Of a stretch of 64,000 bases of DNA, positions 35,501-47,440 are shown piece after piece. The notes under the pieces were generated by a model. It was given only the letters and a program-made list of their open reading frames with translations, was not told the origin of the DNA and searched no databases. This DNA comes from Trochalopteron elliotii. Lineage: Eukaryota > Chordata > Aves > Passeriformes > Leiothrichidae. Position 1 is the stretch's first letter, and each line of letters begins with the position of its first letter. The position numbers were made by a program, and so were the translations under genes. The stretch is from contig JANPWX010000548.1 of NCBI GenBank assembly GCA_024734555.1, positions 615,842 through 679,841 on the forward strand, given 5' to 3'.

Positions 35501-38500
35501 TCATCCAAGTGTGTGACAAAAAGCTCTCCCAAAACAGTTCCACTATTGTATGGTCTTTTCCTACAACAGCACTTACTTCATCTACTCCCACTCTTTGGCA
35601 ACCATCAGGTGGCCAGCCTTGCTCAAGCCATTTTCTGATGGGGGTGGGTAGAAACTGCAGCATTTTTGTATTTCCACAATTTTCACACACGTAGTAAATA
35701 CAGATTGACAAGCTACTGATACCTGGCCAGCTTTAACTGAAATGCACCAGTACAGTAGCAAATTTATCTGAGATATTTAGAAACAAAAAATAGGTCAAGT
35801 CCACCTATTAAAAGAAGCCTTCTAACTTCCAAGAGAGCTTTTGTGCAGCCAAGGACTCATTGGTAGGAGTCTCCACAAACCTTGTTTTTGTCTGACTTCT
35901 TACAACAGGGCAACATAATCAGGTGAAACTAAACTGGCCCCGTGTTAGTCACAAGAAGAGGGCCAAGCCTTCAATTAGTGCCACCACTACTCAGCCACGT
36001 GAGAGAGAATATAATGGATCTTGGCTGATTTTCTGCCAAGTTTTCCAGACCTCACTCTGCTTTTTTGACTTTGCACACAGTATCATATTTAGCAGGACTA
36101 ATGAGCCTGCATTCCTCTAACAGGCCCATCCCAGCATGTGAGGGTTTGTTTTGTTCTCTTGTTGATGATCTCCCTTCCTCAAGAAATCAATGTTTGTGAA
36201 AGACACAGAATAAGGTCTTTGCAACACTTTCATTCCAAGGCCTCTGCTTTATCCTCGCTTTTAGAGCACAAAAATGATTTTTGACTAGCAATTTCAGAGA
36301 AAATCCACAGAAAACACCTTTCTGCAGGACTGCAAATGATTCTGCTCTTGCTGCAAGGGCCTTGAGCACCTCAAATAGTTACTCCTAAGTGGGGACACTG
36401 ATGGAAGGAAACAGAAAAGACAAAAAAGCAAAAGATCTCGCAAGAAATTCATGCTGTGATTTCTAAAGTACAAGGGCAAGGACAATAGCCACCCTAGTCC
36501 AGTGATGCATTTCAGCATCACCTCTGAGAGGTGTGCTGGAGAAAACCACAGCCTGGTAGGTCCCACCTTGAGCCCTGGGAAAGGGATGACTTCTGGTGAT
36601 TTTTGCTCAATTTCCAAACATCCGAAGGAAAAGAATGTGACTGGGAGGAGTTGGTATGTGTTTGTAGGGGAGCAGTGCTGGCTTTCCTTCTCCTCAGAGA
36701 CCCTGGGGGCAAGTTTTCAGTGTCTCAGAGCCCTTGGCAACATGAAGAATTTGGTAGAGTCAAGTAATCAAAAGCAAGAGGAGAGGAGCTTCACTTCTGA
36801 ACATCACAAGAATCAACAGAGGTAATGACTGTACTGTTTCCTTCAGACATTAGTATTAATAAAATTCACTCTGAAAAGGCCAAGACATTAAGTGCTAAGC
36901 AGATGATGAGCTCCAATTGCAGCAATTACTTATTGACTGTGTAATGTGCCCTGCTTTTTTGCTAATGTCATCCTTGTCCTCTTCTTCTCCTTTATCCTTT
37001 CTCCAAACATTACCCAAGTCTTTTTAGGCAATGGACTATGGAGTGAGACTTCATGCATCCCATGTTTTGTTTGCTGATCACAGTCTCTCAAACTCCATTC
37101 TTACAGTGACTTTAATTTTTCTTTTCTCCCCTTGTTGATTTATGGGGCTATGTGTAGAGTCTCCAGCTTCCATCCAGCTGTCTCTTTTCACAAAGCCTGT
37201 AGAAACACAATTATTCCGGGCACTTTTTATGCCTTTTGAAGTAAAATGATCCAACAGCTTCTGATATGTAAACCATCATAAGGTCATGTCAGTTTGTTTA
37301 ATGTAACAAAAAAAGTCAGAAAGTAAAAATTTAGGTAAGAAATGAAAAAGCCCAGGTATGCACTTGATCTAGGAGATCATGGGGTCTGAACAGATTTCTA
37401 ATGCTGATTTCAGTGTTGAATCTTGCTGCCCTGGAGGGGTGTTCCCATTAATGGTAGTGTGGAAGTTTGCTAAGCCATGAGAAGTTTCCAGTGCAGAAAG
37501 TTTCCTGCTAATTTCACTGAGTTTGAGAAATTACCAGAGTATAGGCTTCATTAAGAGTTGCTTTTTTATGCAGATGACAAAGAGAAATTGCAGCCAGTGG
37601 TGTCTTTTCTGAAAAGACTCCATTAGATTGCCATTAGTTGCTAATAATATATCATAATTATTTTTATAGGGTTAAGCTTGTCTCTTTCCTCATCCACCTG
37701 CCTTGCAGAGATAACCTCTAAGAATACCCTGAAGGACTGTCAGGCTGCAACTCAAAGGCTTTTCCTTAGCTAAATTTTCTAAACAATTCATTACCTATAA
37801 AAGATTGGTGAGAATACAGAGATATGGCCCTTTCTCTTTCCAATTTACATTCTCATAAAACTCCACTCAATGCCCAGTCAGACTCTGGAATAATTTGATT
37901 GTTCTTCCATTATTACTGTGCAAAGATATTCTGCATATTAGTGAAATATCCATTCATTCTTCAGAACACATTTGCCATTAACTACACAAACACTTGACTG
38001 TAGTTAAAGAATCGTTAATCAGAGGTGTCACATACCTTATTTGAAGTATCCATTTTATTTATTGTGTGCAGCATGGTTTTCAGAAGTTTGAGCCTTAGTA
38101 GTGCATATTTCTACTTGAACATGAAGAATAAGCTCTCTGCTAAGACACATATTTGTGAATGTGCATGTGTGGTTGGAAATACTAGGAGTTGATACTTCAT
38201 TTTCTTCTTAAATGCTTTGCCTTGAAGTAAAGTTTATCAGTGAATCTCTCAGATCTAACAGCAGCATCTGCTGCCTGACCTTTATGGAAGTGTGTTAGAT
38301 TATTTTAACTGTAAAGCTGAGCACCACTTCTGGATAAATATGAACAGCAGAGCAGCTGACTTGACTAAGTCTCACCAAATGTCTTGTTCTATTTTTCTGC
38401 TTAAAATCCTGCTTCTGTAGGCTGAGTCCTGTTATGCCCTGGACTTCTCTAAGCCTGGAATTCACTCCAACATCCTCAGGAGAGGAGCAGGAAAATGACC

Positions 38501-39200
38501 TGTCCCTAAGAATAGGCATTGGTGACTCGACCAGGAAACACTGACGAGGTTCTACAGCTTAGAGCTGAGTGTGGGATGAACCAAAATCCATGAACCTCCC
38601 AGCAGTGAGAGTCTGGCACAACAGACCCATGGCCACTGGGAGAGCAGGGCTGGCTCACGTCACAACAACCAGCAAAGCTGCTTGCATGGGAAGGTCAATG
38701 ACTTTTTCTGCCACTATGGAATGATATTTTCACACAGCACAAAATGCTAAATACTCATTTTCTCAAACTGAATTAACATAATTTAACTGAGGGCCATGTA
38801 TCTGCGTTCTGGACTTTGTTTCATGGCAGGAGCTCTAACGGGTGACATGACCTCACCAGCACATTTGAATCCCCACTGCAGAGACCCTCTGAACAAAAGC
38901 CAGGTTTAATTATAATATGAAAATTTCCACAAGGAGAGTGAATCAGACTTCCTTCTATGAAACCAGAAGATGTTGCAGTGCTTTCCAGAGAGTGCTATAC
39001 ACATAACCAACAGTAACAAAACCAAACTGGAGCAAATGGCAATATTTTCTGGGAAATGTATCCCAGAAAAAAAAGGTGAGGTGGGAGGGGTTTTTTGTAT
39101 TCTATTTGAATAATGCTAAATTTGCAGAATCTCAGAGGAGACAAAAACTATTAGTTTTTGTCTAAACATTAACATTAAAGTTTAAAGAAAAAAATATTTC
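32512..39200. other. Unique non-coding sequence, no gene seen
   Basis: No repeat family was recognised. Frames reach 144 codons (minus, 33756-34190) and 130 codons (minus, 34614-35006) but have no domains. A 16-A run lies at 33776-33791 and a 10-A run near 33860. The stretch at about 33480-33620 is AT-rich, repeat-free and carries two CpGs in TGTGACGGGC and CCGTTACGAAA, unusual locally. It might be regulatory, without proof. Confidence 0.5.
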
Positions 39201-39204
39201 TCCA

Positions 39205-39330
39205 TTTGTGGAAACATCAAAACCCAACTGGACATGGGCAGCCTGCTCCAGCTGACACTGCTTGAGCAGGGAGGATGGAATATATAATCTCCAGAGTCCC
39301 TTCCAACCTAAATGATTTTGTGATTCTGTC
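39205..39330 (+). mobile_element. CR1 LINE 3' end (plus orientation)
   Basis: Sense CR1 3' UTR text is clear: AAACCCAACTGGACATGG, GCCTGCTCCAGCTGACACTGC, TTGAGCAGGGAGGATGGA, and the end CCCTTCCAACCTAAATG with the octamer tail TTTTGTGATTCTGTC. It is 5'-truncated to about 125 bases and lies tail to tail with another CR1 fragment at 39565. Confidence 0.9.
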
Positions 39331-39564
39331 AACTAAAGGATCAGAATAGGATTTTTTCTTCGTGTTTTCAAAGGGGATTGGTGTTTCCGCCTTAAACAGG
39401 AGGGGAGATTTCCAAACCCAACAGTTCTAGTTCAGAAGTGCTAAAATACTTTTAGAAGTTTTCAACTGCTTTGAGTTGGCATTTCAGAATGACACAGATG
39501 AAGTATAATTTTTTTAAGCTGGACTGACAGAAAGAGAAAGAAAGCCTAAGTGATTTCCAAAAGA

Positions 39565-39760
39565 AAAGAGATCATTAAGGTTGGAAATGACCTCTGAAAT
39601 CACTGAGTCCAACTGTTTACCCAGAGCCACCACCACCACTAAACCATGTCTTCAAGTGCCACATCCACATATTTTTTTAACACTTGCAGGGATGGTGATA
39701 CCACCACTTCCCTAGATAGCCTGTTCCAATGATCTTTCCATCTGAGTCAAAAAGAGAAAG
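39565..39760 (-). mobile_element. CR1 LINE 3' end fragment (minus orientation)
   Basis: Antisense CR1 text is present: GATCATTAAGGTTGGAAATGACC, GAGTCCAACTGTTTACCCAG, CCACTAAACCATGTC, CAAGTGCCACATCC and GCAGGGATGGTGATACC, ending near CTGTTCC. It closely parallels the fragment at 11396 and may be of the same subfamily. No coding capacity. Confidence 0.9.
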
Positions 39761-41270
39761 TTTTGTTTGTTTTGCCAAGATAAGTTGATTTTTACTATTA
39801 TTTTTAGGTTCAGCCCTGGAAACAAGATAAGAAAAATTTCCATCTCAGCTTTTAAATACAGTTTCATGAAACTTCTTGATCTCTAGTATAAGTTGTATGC
39901 CAAAAAAAACTAAGCAAGTGAAATGACACCACAGGAATATTGTTCTGGGTTTTGGGTGCTTTCAAAGCTCAGAGATGCCCCAAAAGTAATTTATTCCAAG
40001 CAACATGAGATATACACAGCCTTAATTTAACATTTCAAGTTGTGAGAAATGAGGTATCAAATTTCCATCTCATATTTTCTGCTTAGATTTGTTCAAACAA
40101 ATCAGCATATTTCAGGAACATTTCCACTTACTTTCATCTACCTGGTTATTCCAGAAGGCTTAACATGTACTATTTCCTTTTCTTATCCAACCACTTGAAT
40201 AACATCTGCCCTCTTCGTCATCTTCCTAAAATAACCACCTTTGGCATGTTAGAAAAGATTTTTCATTCTCTGGTGCAAAACAGCAGTCAAGTAATGAACC
40301 AGGCTCAGCCCAGCAAATATTTAATTTGGCAAGTGCTAAGTTTTAACTTGTGATATCTCATCTTTGCATTCAAATGTCCAAAACAGGTGATACATGTGTA
40401 ATGCAAAAAGCTAGAAGCAAACACCACAGCATTTAGAAAATAGCTGCAGGGGATTTTTGCTATGGAAATTATTTCTGCTTAAAACATCAACCCAGAGTAA
40501 TTGTATATTTTGTTTAGAGTGACAGCTGATTTTTTCATGTATTTGCTGCCTTTTGATGGCAGATAAGTGGGAAGGAAAATGCACTCTCTGAAGGCTTTTA
40601 TCAGAGAAAATCACAGTCAGAAAATTGCAGAATGTAGCACAGCAATATTTCCATACTTTACTGCACTTACAGGGAGAAAACTGTTATTAAGGCTAACAGG
40701 GTGTCATATAAAAAGAGATGTTTCTTTTCACAGATCCCTTATTTGGCCAGAATTTTTCCCCCTACAGTTGCAGGGGTTGGGAGGCCATTGCAGCAGAATA
40801 TAAAGCATTAGATATTTCAGTGAAGTGCAGTTAATATTTTAAAAAGGGGATCCAACAAAATTCCTGCTGGCTCTGTAGACTGTGATAAAACCCAGGATGG
40901 GACAGACCCACCCTGGGGAACCTATTCACCTGTATTCCCAAGGGGCAGCATCCTGAACCAAGGAGGAAGCAGAAATCCATCCCTAAAGCCTTGCCTTGCT
41001 GTGGAGAGCTCTGTTGTTCCCAGAGGATAAGGATCATTGCTCTGGTGCCCTTCATGCCTGGTTTGTTGGACATTTCAGACAGCATCTGTAGACAGCTGGG
41101 CAATCTTCCACTGCAAGGAGCTTCAGGAGAGCTGTTTGCTTTGGAGTTCTCTGGAGGACTTCAGTCTGCTTGAAAAGGAAGGAGCTTGTAAGGGACCAGA
41201 CTGGAGAAAAACGGGGTGAGCTCCAGCTCAGGAGCCCTGTGGTCCACTCCTGCTGCTGCATTGACTCACA
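39761..41270. other. Unique non-coding sequence, no gene seen
   Basis: Short frames only (up to 90 codons, minus, 40831-41103). No repeats or RNA genes recognised. Confidence 0.5.
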
Positions 41271-41274
41271 TTTA

Positions 41275-41500
41275 CTGAATTTACCAATGCCCTAATTGCC
41301 TTCTGCTAAGCATGAGCCCTGACTCACAGGAAGAGCTGCTATTTCTACTGCTAGGGATTAAATTCCCAATGGACAAACCCCTGCAGATTCACAAGAATCA
41401 TCACAGCAGCTGTAAAACCGTTTCATCTCCCGATGACTCAGTCGCGCCGCTAATATTTCAATTATTTGCAGATTTTGTAAACAAAGCTATTCTGGGATGC
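41275..41500. promoter_or_regulatory. Possible regulatory element: AP-1, FOX, E-box and CpG cluster
   Basis: Within about 80 bases lie an E-box CAGCTG (41407-41412), a consensus AP-1/MARE-type TGACTCA (41434-41440), four CpGs between 41431 and 41449, and a FOX site GTAAACAAA (41477-41485). TAATATT and ATTATT cores are interspersed. The window is otherwise CpG-poor, so the patch stands out. No repeat explains it. The regulatory role is inferred. Confidence 0.35.
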
Positions 41501-43840
41501 TCTGGAAGCACCAATCTCCTTCTCCAAAGGCCAGAAGTTAGTCATGGCTTCATTCATCAGAAGCCCCTTTACTCTGGGAAGGTCTCACCTCACCATTGCT
41601 CTCAGATGTGCTGCAGCTACTCCCTTCACATGCAGGAGCACAGCATCTCCCAGATCCAGTCCCCAGTGCCATTCTGTTTGCTCACCCCGTGGATTATTGC
41701 AGTAATAAAATCAGCAGCTGCCTGAAACAGATTTCTTCCCAGCAGAGGGGAGAAAAATATCCGAAATATCTTCTGCCATCTTAGCCTGGCAAGTGACAAG
41801 AAGATCTGCACCCGCTTTGTTCCTTTAAAGCGATTTGAAATTTAAAAAAACCCACAAACTCTCAAACACTGCTTCTAATCCCAGAGCAGTACTGGCACAA
41901 AAACAGGTGCACCTTCATCCCACTGTCAGGGAAAAATGAAGAGAAAAGAATGTAGGAAAAAAATATCTCTTTTCCTTGACAATCCCAACCAGCTTGAAGC
42001 TGCAAACTGTATCTAGTATTCCAGCAGGCCCCCAAGGGAACACTGCAAAAATTCCAAATCCAAGCCTCTCATTTTGCAAGCACAGAGCAAGATCCCAGGC
42101 TCCCCACAAGACCAGGGAGGTTTCCTGGCTTGTACTAAGGGCAGTTTGTTTTCATTAGGAGAAACTTCCTTGTGGGATGTTGTACAGATTGACCCCCAGC
42201 TCTGAAGAAGGTAATTTAAACCTGCCATTAATCAAGTCACAAAACTCCTTTTTGCAAGTAAAAAGCTCATCCTGAGCTGTTGTTTGAGGGTCCCCATCAC
42301 AAGATCCTTTGAATTTCCATCCTTCTGATGAAACCTCCTCCTGGTGGAGTAATTATTGTTGCTCTCCACACAGATAACTATTTGCTTTTGTGTTTCATAT
42401 TATGGATTTCTTCTTTTAATTACCTGAACTTCACTCAGCATTCAGAAATATCAAGCAGAAGGAACGAAACATCATTTTTTTCCTTGTCCTGCCAATACTC
42501 AACTCTTCATCCACTGCTTCAGCAAGGAGTTGTTTTTACTTTATTTGAGATACTTCAGCATTCCACTAGGAATGGATGGAAATGCTGCAGATTTTATTTT
42601 CTTCTTAGCAATTGATCAGACAGAATGGAGGTAGCTCTATAAAAAATAAAAAACGGAAAGCAATTTTCTCATAAAAGCTGTTGGTTCTTCCACAAGTTGA
42701 GCTTAATTTTAGTTTAATTTTAATTTAATAGAGAAAGAGAGAATGGGTCTAAATGAACAAAACTGTCAGAGATTTCACCATGAAAATAGTAGCAAAAATC
42801 ACATATTCTTGACTCACAAAATAGAGGGCAGTCAATGCCTCTTATGTAATCATGACCATTCTACTTTATGCTTCTCTTCTCCCTTTTAGGAAGTTCATTG
42901 TTTCTAGTTCTTTCACAATTGAGGTAAATTCAAGCACAGAGTAGGACCTTAACAAGAAGGAAAATGATACAGGAATGGATACTGGACAGCCCATCTCTGT
43001 GGAGTCCATCTACTCTACCACTGAGATAACTGGGGAACACACAAGCTGACATGGATGCCTGTAGTTTTCTCACATTTTACAGGGGTTTTAGTTGCTGTTG
43101 CTCTACAAGAATAGATCCATCAGGGTTATATGGGTCCAGTGTATTTCATTGTGGACTTCAGAAAATAACAGACATATTTATCTTAAAAAAAAAAACAGAC
43201 CTATTTCCTGCACTTTTGGTTGGAAGACACCACTTTTTCAAGTGATAACTACAGAAAAATAGAGTGTAGGAATGTGAATAAGTGATATTACACAGGTTTT
43301 CAAAAGAGAAATACTGAAAAAACCTTGCAGATCTCATAGTTTATTTCCCTGAGGATTAAAGACCAAGAGGCTTTTACAAAATTTTAACATCATTTTAAGC
43401 CAGCATTATGTGAAATAAAACTTATCTGAACATTCTCCTGTCTTCTAAAGAGGATTAAAAAAATTAAGCAAAATACTTCCCATTGTATCATTTGATACCT
43501 GATCACAGACCTTCAACTACTGCTACCAGAAGTACAATTTTTCCATATTTATGGGGTTTTTTACAGAGCTCCCCAGAAAAATTTAAGAGCTTACCTGCAG
43601 AGCAGGATATCAGCATTGCTATATCCAAGCCCAGCTCTGTGTACCTGTGTGTGAAGGCAGGGAAACAAATTAGAGGCACTTTATCACCTTGGCTTTCTGC
43701 CTCTAAGAAGGTGAAGTGGAGGATCTTCTAGATGGGCAAAACATTCTTGCACAGAACTCACTCTCACAGCATAAATAACTCCAATATTAACAATTCATTT
43801 CATTCACACTGAGGAGTGGTTTGAAATAAAGGCACTATCA
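41501..43840. other. Unique non-coding sequence, no gene seen
   Basis: A 137-codon plus frame (41312-41725) crosses the preceding block and shows no domain. A short repeat of TTTAATTTTA words occurs at about 42705-42730. Nothing else could be supported. Confidence 0.5.
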
Positions 43841-43916
43841 TTTCCCATGACTATCGTTCTCCACAAACACCGGGAGACACTGAGATCACTGAGATGGAAC
43901 TTCTTTCATTTCACAG

Positions 43917-43979
43917 GAGAAAATGCTACTCTGGAAGCAATCAGTGGTCAGCAGAACATAATAGCAGCTGACATTTCAG
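43917..43979 (+). other. Candidate exon, 63 nt, phase 1-1
   Basis: A pyrimidine-rich acceptor (CTTCTTTCATTTCACAG) precedes 63 open bases reading ENATLEAISGQQNIIAADIS, then CAG followed by GTCAAT as a weak donor. The same frame stays open to 44170. The composition is protein-like but matches no family I know, and no neighbouring exon was found. Confidence 0.15.
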
Positions 43980-44170
43980 GTCAATATGAAAGCAGTTTGG
44001 AGCCAGCCAATTTGGAAGTGCTCCAGTTTGTCACTTCATTGCTAACGAAGACAATGCTGCAACATGTTTTGTTTAATATAAAAACCAGGATAGAATCATG
44101 GGAGAATTGTTTCCCTCTCAGCTTCGCCCCCCTCCAATCCTCTTTCCAAATGCAATTGTTCTATTTTTAA

Positions 44171-45599
44171 AAAGCTCATTTGTTCTTATTGTTCTTGCAT
44201 CAAGCTGGCTGCTCACCCATCTGTCTCCCACTGTGCTTAAAAAGATGTCATGATCCTGCAGTCCCAAACACAGTCCTGGTGTTTCCACAGAACTAAAACA
44301 CTTCTGCAGTGACAGCTTTCACTTAGGAGTGAAGATATTTTTTTAAAAAATGACAACCTCACTAGTCAGATTTCAGATGGATTTGTCAAAAATAAAAACC
44401 AAAATGAAACCCCAAACAAGTGCCACCTCATCCAAGGTACCAGGATGCTCATTGTTGAAGACATTAAACAAAGTTTGTTTAAAGAATTCCCAGCTTCATC
44501 ATGCATGTTATTTGAGAGCAATACCACACAAAAGTTCTTGGGAAAATGAGTCTGCCTTTAGGGCTGCCCGTCACCCAAAATCCCTCAGCAACATCTTGGA
44601 AAAATACTCCCAGCCCAAGGAGATCCCATAGGATCCCTCAGATCTGTGAGGGTAATATCAGATGAAACATCCCTGGAAAATTACCACTTGCTGCACATCA
44701 GAAAGGAAAGAGACAGAAAGTGAGCAGGTGACCAAACCAATGTGTTAAAGTAACCATTTTCAGGGTTTCAAACAGAATTCTTGAAGTGACTAAAGACCAA
44801 TCCACTATTTTGCAGCTTCCATTGCAGGGAAAAAGAGTCTCATGGGCAAAATCAAACCACATGTGCCTTTACTTGCCTAACAGCAGTGAAATCTAATGGA
44901 AGGAGTCAGAAATGTAACACATCATCAGTCCAGGTCCCCTCATATTCCCTGCACCTCAGGTTTTGGCTGTCTTGTTGAAGGCAGCAAGGCAGCAAGGCTG
45001 GGGTTCGCCCTGCTGGAGCACAGCCTCCTCCAGAAAAACAGCTCTGTTTTTGGATGAGACCTCGAGTGCAAAGCAGCACAAACACTGAGAGACTTCCAGA
45101 CCTGGCACCACCTCCATCACAGTTTCTGACCCTAAATATCTGCACCCTGGTTCTATCAGTGGAATCCATCACCACAGTCTGGGATTCAGCTAAGAGGCCC
45201 CAAGACTCCTTGGCCTTGTGGAAAATAGAGATTGAGGCACTTTTCTATCTCTTAAACTTCTTCCCTGTGAATCAAGTCAGAGGCAAAATAGATACACTCT
45301 TGCCCTCAGTGTGTTTCATGGAATAAACAGGTTTGACAGCTGAGAATTTTTGGCAAGAGCTGCAAAAATACTTGCATTTTTTAGAAGAGGCTTAAAGCAG
45401 ACAAACAGCCAGACTACTCTCCTCAGAGGAGCAAATCCTGAGGAGACTTTTCTTTTTCTTATTGCATTAATGAATATTCTGTCACTTTAGCAGGCTGAAC
45501 ATAATTGTTCAGACTGCTATGCTGAGACTAATTTCCCTGTCACTTACAATTACAGGTGTTAATATGGCCATTAAGATGTTACAAATGGCTCCTGAGCAC
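44171..45599. other. Unique non-coding sequence, no gene seen
   Basis: Frames up to 93 codons without domains, and no repeats recognised apart from a duplicated GGCAGCAA word at about 44980-44997. This lies immediately beside the LTR described at 45600. Confidence 0.5.
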
Positions 45600-46096
45600 C
45601 CTCCCAGGCCACCACGATACACAGAGCACCCTGGCAGAGTAGCAGAGGGAGTCAGAAGTTGGGGAACCTCAGCAGGTCTCGGTGCCATGAGAAACCTGGC
45701 AAGGCAAGGACATGCCACAGCTTTCCTTCCTGCAGAACCCTTGCTGCCTGGTCAGCAGGGAAAAAACAACCCAGCTCAGAGAGGACTACAACAACACAAA
45801 GACTCTGACTTCAGAAGGTTGAAAATGACTCTTTTATTCTTGGGATGTGTCTCCCTTTTATACTATTCTACACAGACCAATTTGATTGGTGAAACAAAGA
45901 CAAACCTCTTCAATCACATTGGTCAGACCAGAGGAACATCAAGAAGTCCCTCCTAGAGAAAGAATGTAAACAATTTGCAGTTGCAAAAACATATCTCTTG
46001 TTTACAGAAAATTCCCTGGGAAAGGAATTACAGAAAACCAAAACATTTCAGGCACAAACCAAGGCTACAGACTGGCACCTCTGCCACACCTCCCAG
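45600..46096 (-). mobile_element. Endogenous retrovirus LTR (minus orientation, avian type)
   Basis: Read on the minus strand, two CCAAT boxes (plus coordinates 45918-45922 and 45885-45889) are followed by a TATA box TATAAAA (45857-45863) and then, about 20 bases on, the polyadenylation signal AATAAA (45833-45838). A GT-rich downstream stretch follows. This compact U3-R order is typical of avian retroviral LTRs. The outer end at about 46088 is a plausible TG...CA terminus. The inner end is uncertain (45600 or 45688). No gag, pol or env frames accompany it, so it is probably a solo LTR or a remnant. Confidence 0.75.
45678..45687 (-). other. Possible primer-binding-site remnant
   Basis: On the minus strand, TGGCACCGAG directly follows a candidate LTR end (CTCA). 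It has the general shape of a tRNA-primed PBS (TGG..CC.GA). If real, the LTR would span about 45688-46088 and a scrap of internal sequence would lie below 45688. The match is imperfect and could be chance. Confidence 0.25.
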
Positions 46097-46955
46097 CCCA
46101 TTGACTCCCTCACTTCCAGGTGCTGCAGCTCCCCCAGCCCTTCCCTCCAGGAAGCCAAGCAAGGCAAATGGTGTCTCAGCCTCTTTGCAGCAATTAGTTC
46201 TCAGAACTAGGCTGAGACTTCATTTATAATCTTTTCAAGTGGAAAGACCATGTTGTAATTAGTTTCTTCTGTCCACAGAGCAGCCAACACACAAGAGAGG
46301 GGACTGTGAAGCTTTTAGTTGGTATTCCATGGCTGGAGAGTGCAAGTGCACCCACTCAGACAGAAAACTCTCTATTAACTGAGATGCTAAAGCTTGGTGG
46401 GTGTCAGGTTGGTGAGGGCAGCTTGTGTGCCATATTAGCTGGAAGAGGCTGCATTTACATGGGAGACTCCAGTCTCCAGCTACTTTCTACTTTGAGATGA
46501 TCTGGAGCCATCCTGTTTCAAGAGGTCAGTTTTTAAAGAGGCAGGAACAAAAACATCCTTCTCTAAAAATAAACCAACTCCTGTGAAAAGGCTTGACATT
46601 CCCCTGTCAGGTTCCAGTGACTGGGAGAGAGAACAGTCTGCCTGGTGTTGGCTTCCAGCCACAAGGAAGTTCATATCTAATATAATCAAGCCCCATTAGA
46701 AAAAACCGAGCAGATAAGAAGCCAAACCCAACTCAAACCACAAAGCCTCCATTGAAAATGTGTTTTGACTTCAGAAGGGGGACAGGAAAAAAGAAGAGAG
46801 GATTAGAGATTCAGGGCCCAGAACTCCTCTCAATTGCCCCAGATTTACACCCATTATACTCCAGAAGAGTTGATCCAAATTCCACTTTGCTGTGAGAAAG
46901 GCAAGTGCTTAACTTACATCAGCTACAAAAACATTTCCGATTTCTTATCTCTTTC
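46097..46955. other. Unique non-coding sequence, no gene seen
   Basis: Short frames only and no repeat recognised. A C/T-rich patch immediately beside the LTR (46089-46160) may belong to the insertion flank. Confidence 0.5.
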
Positions 46956-46959
46956 CTAA

Positions 46960-47440
46960 TTGCCATTCAGGGGACAGTGTGATGTGTGTCACGTCCAGCC
47001 TTTACCCATTTATTCTGAAGGTTAAAAATGTCACAACGGGTGTGGAGTAACCAGTATTTCAAAAAAAAAAATGTTTGCAGATACAGAAGTCTGTTATTGA
47101 AAGTCCAATGAGAAAATAATGCTCTCTTTGTACTTGTTTTCCCTTGACAGACAGCTTAAATTAGGTTGCTGAATAACTTGGTACATGGTACAACAGTAAA
47201 CCTGTCACAAAAGCATGTTAATCAAAGCACAACTGATACTTGACATCCCCTGGTGAAAGGCATTTTTACAGTGTTTCATTAAAATTGAAAGGAGGATTAA
47301 GAGGCCTATTTCTTGATTAATGTCTCTCTCTGACTGGGAGATGTAATCCTATCCATAACCTCAAATTACTGGAAACAAAATTAAATTTCTGCCAGCAGAT
47401 CATTCCGAGCACATATGACACAGGGCACAAAAGTGTTCAT
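46960..47440. promoter_or_regulatory. Possible conserved non-coding element
   Basis: A repeat-free block with few long frames and clustered AT-core motifs. It includes TTGATTAATG (about 47313-47322), an OTX-type TAATCC (47344-47349), and a TGTGATGTGTGTCACGTCC segment at about 46977-46995 with an ACGT core. One A-run lies near 47060. The texture is like developmental enhancers. Not demonstrable without alignment. Confidence 0.25.
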
